NCBI RefSeq assembly: GCF_034008635.1
Contig: NZ_CP125378.1
Coordinates: 6,138,501-6,202,500, forward strand
From: Pseudomonas sp. P8_229
Lineage (GTDB): Bacteria > Pseudomonadota > Gammaproteobacteria > Pseudomonadales > Pseudomonadaceae
Direction of reading: 5' to 3'
Length of the DNA: 64,000 nt
The notes beneath the pieces are model-generated. The model made no database searches. It saw only the letters and a list, made by a program, of their open reading frames with translations, and was not told where the DNA came from. Position 1 is the first letter of the stretch. Each line of letters starts with the position of its first letter. The position numbers and the translations under genes are program-made. Of the stretch, positions 57,136 to 64,000 are shown one piece after another.

Positions 57136-59745
57136 TTAAAAGTTATAACTCAGACCCACACTCCCACCCAGCTCCTGGTCGACTTTAGTGCCGCGGCTGG
57201 TGCCAACCTCGGCGTAAACCTGCCATTTTTTGTTGGCCGGAACCCAGTTCATTCCGCCAGTCAATTCCAGGCTGGTACTGGACAAGTCATTATTGAAACT
57301 GGTGTCGTTGACACTGAGGCGGTTGTTATTGACAAACTCGTGGCTGACGGCGGCGCGAAGACGCGGCTGCAGCTTGCTGCCATTGTCCAGCGTGAGCTCT
57401 CGCCCCACCGTCATGCCGACCTTGCCGAGTAGCGAGCGAGTTTCGTCGCTGTCCACTTGCAAGCCATTGTCCAGTTTGTAGCGCTTACCCTCAACGGCCG
57501 CTACCCCTATTTGTGCGGAAGGCTCAATGAAATACCCCCTGTTCAAAGGAATGTGCTTGCCGACTTCGACGGACCCGCTCAACCCCATGTTATCGAAGTT
57601 TCCTTTGGTTCGAGTGTCGTCGCTCAAGGTGACTTTGACATCGTTGTTGAAGCGGTTGATCTTGCCGACGGTATCCAGGTAATACCCGGTAGCTTGATCA
57701 AACCAGGTCAAGTAAAGGCCTGCATAACCGCTGCCAATCGTACCGGAACTGCCTCGCGCCAGATCCAGACGCGTGTTGCTGTACCCGCCAAAAACACCGA
57801 TCAACCACTGACCATCCCAAAATGGCAATGCTCTGTCCAACCCCACCGAGACACCTGTCTGGTTCTGATTGAAACCGTTACCGTAGGCGCCCTTTACGTT
57901 GTACTGATTACCATAGGTTCGAATCCAGAGACCGGATGAAGAGTCTTGACCATTCGAACTCAGTGCCCCGGCCGATTGTGCCACAGGCTGAGTGCCGGCC
58001 ATGCGTCGGTCTCCGAGGCGGGTATTGAGGGTTGTCATTTCAGAATAAATGACCGTGGGCGTGGTCCCGGAGATCGCGAGAGCAGTTTGAGACCCCGTGC
58101 TCGGTGTGGTCGCATCGGGTTTCAGAAACAGCCCCTCGCCCTCTTTTACCAGCTTGTAGGCCAGGGCGCCGACATCGACTTGTCCATTTTTCAGGGAAAA
58201 CTGCGCATCTCCGGAAGCGATGTTCCCCACCTTGACCGGCGCGCCACTGGCGGGCTCACTGGCGGTAGCCGCCACCACCAGTTGATGCTGGCCGGTTGCC
58301 GATTGGGTGACATTCAAAAAATCCGACTGAGCAGTACCCACATCCGAGCGCATCAAAAACTGACCCGTGCCCGATAAAGTGGCTATATCCAGCTGATTGT
58401 AGGCCTGGTCTGTTCCAAAACTCACTGTACCGCCCTGCATGTCCAGGCGAGTGACTGCGTTGTTGCCCACCATGTTCCATGAGGCACCACGGCTGATCGA
58501 CATATTGCCGACACCGGAAACAGCACCGTTGAATTGCGCATTGTTGTCCAGCACCACCGCTCCCGCGCCGCTGCCCTGGATATTGCCAGTGAGAACACTC
58601 TGGGTGTCGAGCTTTACCGAGTCGACATTGATCAGGTTGCCGTCCAGGGTCGCAGCGTTTCGCAACGAAACGCTGGCGACGCCGGAAATTGCGCCCTTGA
58701 ACTTCGCACTGTTATCCAGCGCCACTGTTCCTGCGCCGGAGCCCTGGATATTACCGGTGAGAATGCTGCGGGTATCAAGCGTGACCGAATCAACATTGAC
58801 CAGGTTGCCATCAAGGGTGGCGGCATTTCGCAACGAAACACTGGCGACACCACCCTCAGCGACTTCGATGTTCCCGGATAATTGGCTGTTGTCGGCCTGA
58901 AACTGCACAGCGGCTCCATCGTTCACTTCGAGGATATTGCCGTTACCCCCGATCAAACGAGAGCCGTTGTTGACATCGATCAGAACCGGCTGACCAGCGG
59001 GTGTTGCGAAATCGACAGTAATCGCCGCGCCACTGAGGCCCTCGACCGTGGCGCCATCCAGTATCAAATGACTTTGGCCAGTGACATCACCGGGATTCGC
59101 CACGGTGTCCTGCCCGAAAGTGACCCCATTGAGACCGCCGGTAATCTTGCTGCCGGCACTCACATTGGCATTCCCGCCAAACAGGGCCAACCCGACTCCG
59201 TCCGCATCCGTTGCGCTCACTTGGGTATTGATCAGGTTCAACGTGCTGAGTGAGGTCACCGCAGCACCGAATATCCCGCCGCGCAACGTACTGCCAGTGA
59301 CAGTAGCAGTGGATCCCACGGGGATCAGCAGATCACGGGCCAATGTCAGTGCCGCGCCCTGGCTGATCAATGTGCTGTTCGTGATGTTGGCCTGGCTGTC
59401 CGTCAACGCCAGAGCCGCTTCAAAACCTGTGCTGGTAACAGTAGATCCGGACAGGCTGACACGAGCGCCTGCGAATGCATCAATCTGTGATGTCGCGGCG
59501 GTATCGCCATTGAGCGCGCCACCACCGACTTGAATATCCAGTGCACTCGCGCTGTTGATATTGAGTGTAGCGCTCGCAGGAACAAACCAGGCTTCGGGTG
59601 TAGCGCCTGTGGAAACGGTCGCCACCTCCCCCGGCAGAAGGTTACGCGCATAAGCGGGCCCTGAAGTGGTCATTATCACCACAGCATAAGTGAGTGCACC
59701 GGTAAGTTTCATGACCGTCAGTCCCAGTATCTTTTCAAACTTCAT
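57136..59745 (-). CDS. Autotransporter with pertactin-like passenger
   Basis: About 869 residues. A signal peptide (MKFEKILGLTVMKLTGALTY to PAYA) precedes a passenger of short beta-helix repeats (SLSTLNLINTQVSATDADGV, GVASVSLRNAATLDGNL), a pertactin-like linker (MTTLNTRLGDRRM) and a C-terminal 12-strand barrel of about 270 residues from GLWIRTYGNQYNVKGAYG, ending in aromatic GLSYNF as outer-membrane proteins do. It is probably a surface adhesin. No catalytic or RGD motif was seen. ATG 59745 is preferred over 59805 because it opens the signal peptide. Two adjacent 56-residue passenger units are nearly identical. Confidence 0.9.
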   Translation of the reverse strand: MKFEKILGLTVMKLTGALTYAVVIMTTSGPAYARNLLPGEVATVSTGATPEAWFVPASATLNINSASALDIQVGGGALNGDTAATSQIDAFAGARVSLSGSTVTSTGFEAALALTDSQANITNSTLISQGAALTLARDLLIPVGSTATVTGSTLRGGIFGAAVTSLSTLNLINTQVSATDADGVGLALFGGNANVSAGSKITGGLNGVTFGQDTVANPGDVTGQSHLILDGATVEGLSGAAITVDFATPAGQPVLIDVNNGSRLIGGNGNILEVNDGAAVQFQADNSQLSGNIEVAEGGVASVSLRNAATLDGNLVNVDSVTLDTRSILTGNIQGSGAGTVALDNSAKFKGAISGVASVSLRNAATLDGNLINVDSVKLDTQSVLTGNIQGSGAGAVVLDNNAQFNGAVSGVGNMSISRGASWNMVGNNAVTRLDMQGGTVSFGTDQAYNQLDIATLSGTGQFLMRSDVGTAQSDFLNVTQSATGQHQLVVAATASEPASGAPVKVGNIASGDAQFSLKNGQVDVGALAYKLVKEGEGLFLKPDATTPSTGSQTALAISGTTPTVIYSEMTTLNTRLGDRRMAGTQPVAQSAGALSSNGQDSSSGLWIRTYGNQYNVKGAYGNGFNQNQTGVSVGLDRALPFWDGQWLIGVFGGYSNTRLDLARGSSGTIGSGYAGLYLTWFDQATGYYLDTVGKINRFNNDVKVTLSDDTRTKGNFDNMGLSGSVEVGKHIPLNRGYFIEPSAQIGVAAVEGKRYKLDNGLQVDSDETRSLLGKVGMTVGRELTLDNGSKLQPRLRAAVSHEFVNNNRLSVNDTSFNNDLSSTSLELTGGMNWVPANKKWQVYAEVGTSRGTKVDQELGGSVGLSYNF
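58513..58848 (-). repeat. 168-bp tandem duplication within the autotransporter passenger
   Basis: Bases 58681-58848 and 58513-58680 encode nearly the same 56 residues: GVASVSLRNAATLDGNLVNV and GVASVSLRNAATLDGNLINV, then SVTLDTRSILTGNIQGSGAG and SVKLDTQSVLTGNIQGSGAG. The frame is kept. The copies would add turns to the beta-helix. Confidence 0.9.
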
Positions 59746-59856
59746 AACAGCGGCTCTCTGAGTTTTGTCAGGACAGGAGAAAGACGGTTCGCAGTAAGGC
59801 TCCATCAGACGCCCATCGTTGGCGACGTCGGAGAATACCTACAACCTCGAATCATC

Positions 59857-59885
59857 TATGTAGGACTAATCCTCTTTATAGGTAA
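59857..59885 (-). promoter_or_regulatory. Autotransporter promoter with a palindrome in the spacer
   Basis: On the minus strand TTACCT and TACATA are 17 bases apart, and the spacer and -10 edge hold the near-perfect palindrome AGGATTAGTCCT (59862-59873). The gap between the autotransporter and the 694-residue gene downstream on this strand has no other clear signal apart from CCTACA/TGTAGG repeats near 59837-59864. Confidence 0.45.
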
Positions 59886-59991
59886 GGCTCATCCCTGCCG
59901 AATGAAGTGCCATCAACGTTTCCGAAGCCGGAACAACGGCACCGCCGGGAGAGCAGTGATCTCCCGGCGAATGCAGCCCCTGACATTCATA

Positions 59992-62076
59992 CTATGGCGC
60001 AGGATTCCAACCTGGTTCTGTCTCGCAGTACTTGAAGTCTCCGTTGAGCAGGTAGACGGTCATTTCCGTAACACCGGATGTAGGAACTGTCGGTGTCGAA
60101 TACCAGACTTTTACATAACCCGCGTAGAAGTCTGAAGGATCCGGAGTAGCGGGTGGTGGCCTTGGTACATTCCGCACCACCGGATCATAAGCCCCGACAT
60201 CAAAGATCATCCCGGCGGTCAACTCAGGCAGGGAAATGTTTCGGGTTCGGGTGAACTCCGTATCAGCCGGTGCCGGCGTCGCATAATCATCCGTGCGGAA
60301 CCCGCGCCAGTTGAATGTGACAGGCATACCATCGACAAAGTGGGGATTTGGCGGAATACGGAATCTGGCCACATGCTCTCCGGACACCAGGGTCAGACTT
60401 TCGCAAATAATATTCGGATCAGAAGCCCCATCTGCTGGTGGCCGCACGAACTGTGGCGGATCAAGATTGATGACCACCGTATTGACCGTCACCTCGGTTT
60501 CTATCGAAATCTGTTTGTTGTTACGGTTGGGGTTCTCATATACCCACCATACTTTTTTCTTTCCCAGACCGCCGGGGCCGACAATGCTGTAAGGCAGATC
60601 GATATCAATTATCGTATTGATATTTGTGGCGGTCATCAGCTTTGAACCGACAACGACCTCGCCTGCGTCACCCAGGTAAAATGCGGTGACCAGATCACCG
60701 GGTTCCGGGTCTGGGAATACCCCGCCACTTTCAGGTGATACATCAATAAATATCTTGGCGGTTTGATTGGCATCATGTGGGCCCAGCACATTATCGGTAA
60801 CAGGCGCTTGTCCCCGAACGATCGCCAGCTGGAACTCGGGATTGACAACTGGAGGTGGGTTAATCGGATCGACGATATAGGGTGGGTGCGTCGAAAAGTC
60901 AGTGTTTACGCTCGTATCCACATCACTGACGGAAATATTGTTGCGCATCAAATCGGCTGTGACCTGAACAGGCACCTCGTAAATCTGGCCGGTCTGATTA
61001 TCGAAATACTCCTTGCTCAAATCGCCCCATGGAATAGTGAAAACCAGTTTGTTCAGGATGCCAAATGGCAAGTCCTGGGCTGACTGACTGCCCCATTTCG
61101 CGCTCACCTCATCGGTATTGAGTGCGTTCACCGGCCGATCGACTTCTACGGTAACACCTGTACGCGCATCGTCCAGATTGATCAGCCCGTCATTGTTTGC
61201 CGGTACGTGCAGTGGCCCCAATGAGGGCAACGGCAGAAAGCGAGTGTTTTTGAAGCTTACTGATGTCGCGCTTATGTTGCCTGCAGCATCCTCAATTTCG
61301 AACCAGATAAAAGCCCTGCCACTGGTTATTTTCCTCAACTCGGCAGTCGGAATCAGCACCTCGCCATTGGTCGGCATGGGGTCATCGAAGAAAGCCGGCA
61401 CCTCCGGAGGATTGCTTCGTTGATTGGCCACATACAGCCGCACGTGGTCATCAGGTTGAGCATTGGGATACGTGGTGTTTATTACAACCCTCAACCCCAT
61501 CGCGCTACCCGGAAGAGCTGCCCAGGTATCGTCCAGATCGCCAGGGGCGTTGGGAAATGACACTGCCGGGATTGATTTGGCGCCGGGTCTTTGCCCGGGA
61601 TTGGGCGCAGTCTGAATCGGTTTTGCTTGCCAGGGTGCCGTGCGGTCAATCTGGTACTCCACGAAACCCGAAGTCAACGCATTAAAACCTCGCTCAAAGT
61701 ACACGCCGCGGACCCAGATTGTAGTCGGACCGACTGGTGTTGCGTTCTCCCCCAAATGTTCCGTGGGTATTTGAACCGGAAATTTAACCGGTCGTTGTGC
61801 CATATCCGGGAGGGTCAAGCGTGGCAGCCTTGTGTAGTCTGCGGGCGTCGGAACCGCAGGCGGTTGGGTTCGCGTGACATCTATTGTTACCTGATCACCA
61901 TTTTGCCGGTTATCAGGAACGGTTGTATCCAGTAATAGCTGAAGCGTCCCGCCCACGGCAATTGCAGCGATGGGAATGATATCGCCCTGCGGGCCGCGGC
62001 CATCCGGTAACTCGGGAGTTGGTGCCACCAAAATCCCACCGCCCTGCGCCGCAGTTCCAGCTTGATAACTTGTCAT
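59992..62076 (-). CDS. Large hypothetical protein with Ig-like segments, 694 residues
   Basis: I do not recognise a named family. It has no signal peptide or membrane helix and consists of Pro/Asn/Asp-rich beta-sandwich-like stretches, several with bacterial Ig-like features (GDQVTIDVTRTQPP, DHVRLYVANQRSNPPEVP, VEVDRPVNALNTDEVSAKWG, GMPVTFNWRGFRTDDYATP). The last block resembles DVISLSWRGWRSLNG in the gene just upstream, so the two are related. GGAG lies eight bases before the ATG. It is second in a minus-strand pair and has lower GC than the core genome. Without a signal peptide, export (if any) would need another route. Confidence 0.75.
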   Translation of the reverse strand: MTSYQAGTAAQGGGILVAPTPELPDGRGPQGDIIPIAAIAVGGTLQLLLDTTVPDNRQNGDQVTIDVTRTQPPAVPTPADYTRLPRLTLPDMAQRPVKFPVQIPTEHLGENATPVGPTTIWVRGVYFERGFNALTSGFVEYQIDRTAPWQAKPIQTAPNPGQRPGAKSIPAVSFPNAPGDLDDTWAALPGSAMGLRVVINTTYPNAQPDDHVRLYVANQRSNPPEVPAFFDDPMPTNGEVLIPTAELRKITSGRAFIWFEIEDAAGNISATSVSFKNTRFLPLPSLGPLHVPANNDGLINLDDARTGVTVEVDRPVNALNTDEVSAKWGSQSAQDLPFGILNKLVFTIPWGDLSKEYFDNQTGQIYEVPVQVTADLMRNNISVSDVDTSVNTDFSTHPPYIVDPINPPPVVNPEFQLAIVRGQAPVTDNVLGPHDANQTAKIFIDVSPESGGVFPDPEPGDLVTAFYLGDAGEVVVGSKLMTATNINTIIDIDLPYSIVGPGGLGKKKVWWVYENPNRNNKQISIETEVTVNTVVINLDPPQFVRPPADGASDPNIICESLTLVSGEHVARFRIPPNPHFVDGMPVTFNWRGFRTDDYATPAPADTEFTRTRNISLPELTAGMIFDVGAYDPVVRNVPRPPPATPDPSDFYAGYVKVWYSTPTVPTSGVTEMTVYLLNGDFKYCETEPGWNPAP

Positions 62077-62094
62077 GTGTTTTCTCCAATATTC

Positions 62095-63038
62095 TTAACA
62101 ATGGATATCAATACTTCCTTCATCGACAAGGGCGTTATCGCCGACAGCAGTCGCCTTTCTGTTACAGCAAATCGTCATGTCATCCAGCGTGCACTCGAGC
62201 AAAAACCAGGAGTACCCGGAATCACTCTGTCTATTTTCACCAGGCCTGTAAAAGAACTGAAAATTGAAACTCCGTTTCGCACTAACAGGTATTCGGTCGT
62301 CGCAGAATCGTTCTCGCGCATAGGTTCGATGTGTGTAGCAAACGGTCTTATTACAATTAAGACCGGTTTTTTGTTGGCTACATCCGTTACAGCAGCAGTA
62401 AAGGTATATAAGGGGGTTAACGCAGCTCCCGTTCCATTCAGCGAACGCCATCCTCGCCAGCTGAGACTGATCACATCGCCCACTCGGAAAAGATCATTGA
62501 ACGGAATCAGAGTGCGTATGCCCTCCCAGATAAATAAAGCATCAGGATCCAGAGGATTGTTTTTTGTGCAGCCGATATAGCCCCAGAGATCTGCATCCGG
62601 AAACGTTGACTCTTTCAACAACTGAGGTGGAGGTGTAATTGCAAACGTCAGGCGCCGTGACGGTGACGTTGTCGCATTGATCGAGCGCACGGTGTAAAAA
62701 ACTTCGAACGTAGCCAGATTGGGCAGCGACAACGGCGCTATTGGAATATGAAACTCGGGGGCATTGTCGGCAGCACTATATTCTGCCCACGCGACAAACT
62801 TCGGATTGCCGACGATAAAGATCTCGACGCGATCAATACGCGTATCTACAGGAAACGCTGGCCAGATATCGATGATGCAGACAATTCCGTTTTGCTTCGC
62901 ATCCGGTGGTAATGTCCCGGCCGGATCCGACGGGTCGACGCCTTCGAATCGAGGCGGATTGAGTAAAATGCCTGCATTGACAGCGCTGCTTGTCACATGG
63001 GGGTCATCGGCTGACATGGATACTGTCTCGCTCTTCAT
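62095..63038 (-). pseudogene. Hypothetical protein related to the 694-residue neighbour, apparent frameshift near its end
   Basis: The open frame from 63038 gives 287 residues (stop 62175-62177) of beta-rich sequence with DVISLSWRGWRSLNG and PVLIVIRPFATHIEPMR. It ends in an odd tail, GFCSSARWMT. One base slip at an A5/T5 run (62201-62205) joins a second frame reading FLLECTLDDMTICCNRKATAV to IDIHC, which stops at 62095, just before the next ribosome site. A lost T in a T6 run explains this. Starts at 63038 or 63017 are possible. The gene has a palindromic promoter site upstream and is first of the pair. Function unknown; it may still work if the tail is dispensable. Confidence 0.65.
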
Positions 63039-63086
63039 TCGCCATTCACGTGGAAGAAATTAAACGCCCGTATCCAGTTGTTGCCT

Positions 63087-63105
63087 ACTGTCAGATCTGA
63101 CAGGT
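63087..63105 (-). promoter_or_regulatory. Putative LuxR-family box upstream of the 62-63 kb hypothetical genes
   Basis: Read toward the gene on the minus strand: TACCTGTCA-GATC-TGACAGT, with a perfect 16-bp palindrome at 63088-63103. A good -10 (TTTAAT, 63058-63063 on the minus strand) follows 23 to 24 bases later, placing the box centre near -44, the usual place for LuxR-type activation. Confidence 0.6.
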
Positions 63106-63189
63106 AAAACCACCGCCTGTCGGAAACGCCAGACAGATTCAACTTCACTCCAAACACATCAGTTGACGGCTACCGTACAAATGGTGTCT

Positions 63190-63207
63190 TCTGAAACCGG
63201 TTTCAGA
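63190..63207. promoter_or_regulatory. PtxS operator
   Basis: TCTGAAACCGGTTTCAGA is a perfect 18-bp palindrome containing TGAAACCGGTTTCA, the operator described for PtxS. It ends 18 bases before the ptxS start, so it should mediate self-repression, relieved by 2-ketogluconate. Confidence 0.9.
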
Positions 63208-63225
63208 CAATAAGAAGACTCAACC

Positions 63226-64000
63226 GTGAACGATTTCTCCGCCGCCCAGCGCAGCCGCGTGACCATGCTTGATGTCGCCGAACGTGCCGGCGTCTCCAAG
63301 GCCAGCGTCTCGCGCTTCATCGGCGATGACCGCGCCCTGCTCTCCGATGCCATTGCCCAGCGTATCGAGCAGGCGATTGCCGAACTCGGCTACCGCCCCA
63401 ATCAAATGGCCCGTGGCCTGAAGCGCGGGCGCACACGCCTGATCGGCATGCTGGTGGCCGATATCCGCAACCCTTATTCGATTGCCGTGATGCACGGGGT
63501 GGAAACCGCCTGCCGTGCGCACGGTTACAGCCTGGTGGTGTGCAACACCGACCGTGACGACGAGCAGGAACGCCAACATCTGGCGTTGTTGCGCTCGTAC
63601 AACATCGAAGGGCTGATCGTGAACACCCTCGGTCATCACCGTGACGAACTCCATGAACTGCACCGCGAAATGCCGCTGGTGCTGGTGGATCGCAAGGTCG
63701 ATGGCCTCGACAGCGACATGGTCGGTCTCAACAACTCGCTGGCTGTCGAGATGGCGCTGACGCACCTTCAACAGCGTGGCTACCGGGATGCGTTGTTGGT
63801 GACCGAACCCTTTGACGGCACCAGTTCACGCATCGAGCGGGTCAACAGTTTTCAGAAGCAGATTGCCCAGCGTCCCGGGTTGACCGGAGCGGTGCAGGAA
63901 ACCGGCGCAGAACTTGCGACTCAACTTCAACGTTTTTTACAGCAACCGGCGAATGGGCCGAAAGCGCTGTTCTGCGCCAACGGCGTGGCCGCGCTGGCCT
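63226..64000 (+). CDS. ptxS: LacI family regulator PtxS, N-terminal part (cut by window edge)
   Basis: From a GTG at 63226 the frame is open to the window end (258 codons of about 340). The LacI helix-turn-helix reads VTMLDVAERAGVSKASVSRF with the hinge YRPNQMARGLKRGRT, followed by the periplasmic-binding-protein-like core (IGMLVADIRNPYSIAVMHGV, NIEGLIVNTLGHH). The N-terminal sequence and the exact operator upstream identify PtxS, the 2-ketogluconate-responsive repressor of glucose and ketogluconate genes. Target kgu or gad genes would be expected to the right of the window. Confidence 0.9.
   Translation, partial: MNDFSAAQRSRVTMLDVAERAGVSKASVSRFIGDDRALLSDAIAQRIEQAIAELGYRPNQMARGLKRGRTRLIGMLVADIRNPYSIAVMHGVETACRAHGYSLVVCNTDRDDEQERQHLALLRSYNIEGLIVNTLGHHRDELHELHREMPLVLVDRKVDGLDSDMVGLNNSLAVEMALTHLQQRGYRDALLVTEPFDGTSSRIERVNSFQKQIAQRPGLTGAVQETGAELATQLQRFLQQPANGPKALFCANGVAALA

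Noticed and set aside
1..64000. Prophage, integrative element or toxin-antitoxin locus
   Set aside because: Apart from the lone recombinase at 9146-10084, no phage, conjugation, transposase or paired toxin-antitoxin genes were seen on either strand.

Overview
The window looks like chromosome of a fluorescent-group Pseudomonas. The supporting signs are high GC with strong third-position bias, an arn operon in the pseudomonad gene order, a PtxS-type repressor with its exact operator, a MexMN-like pump beside a two-component pair, sfnG behind a sigma-54 promoter, and at least 13 copies of pseudomonad REP/REPIN palindromes (GTGGGAGCGAGCTTGCTCGCGA type) between genes. No rRNA, tRNA or CRISPR array was seen.

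Layout. 0-5.3 kb: a sensor kinase cut by the left edge, a histidine phosphatase of the Ais/PmrG kind, a second ArnT, and a further GT-C glycosyltransferase. 5.3-9.1 kb: an FbpABC ferric-iron ABC importer. 9.1-10.1 kb: a lone tyrosine recombinase. 10.2-20.9 kb: arnBCADTEF-ugd plus another GT-C enzyme, nine genes in which every stop overlaps the next start; this operon makes and transfers L-Ara4N to lipid A. 21-23.7 kb: GNAT, MFS and HPP-family genes, with a possible small RNA before the HPP gene. 24-33.9 kb: branched-chain and short-chain acyl-CoA catabolism. It holds a valine-type pair on the plus strand and a minus-strand operon of CoA ligase, HSD10-type SDR, thiolase, acyl-CoA dehydrogenase broken by one stop codon, and enoyl-CoA hydratase. 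An AraC regulator follows, separated from the operon by nine 58-bp tandem repeats set between two REP arms. 34-38.3 kb: EfeUOB iron uptake with an extra EfeO-like protein and a good Fur box. 38.4-46.3 kb: PssA, TetR plus an NTF2-like protein, an aminotransferase remnant between REPINs, SfnG, a TSUP permease, NudC, a dienoyl-CoA isomerase and a methyltransferase. 46.4-49 kb: a TPR protein, an ECF sigma/anti-sigma pair and PncA. 49-55.6 kb: a two-component system divergent from an RND pump. 55.7-63.1 kb: a DUF1345 protein, then an accessory block of unknown proteins and a pertactin-like autotransporter. 63.2 kb to the end: PtxS, cut by the right edge.

Most notable: the two outer genes of the accessory block at 56.4-63.1 kb both point inward, and each is preceded by the same palindrome in the same polarity, T(A/T)ACCTGTCA-N4-TGACAGT. 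It resembles a LuxR-family (quorum-sensing type) box, so the unrecognised proteins may form one regulon. Also worth attention are an ECF sigma gene with no ordinary start codon after its Shine-Dalgarno sequence, a TetR gene whose operator fills its own promoter spacer and may give a leaderless mRNA, the 58-bp array, a one-base frameshift in the 62-63 kb hypothetical gene, and the C-to-T nonsense change in the acyl-CoA dehydrogenase.
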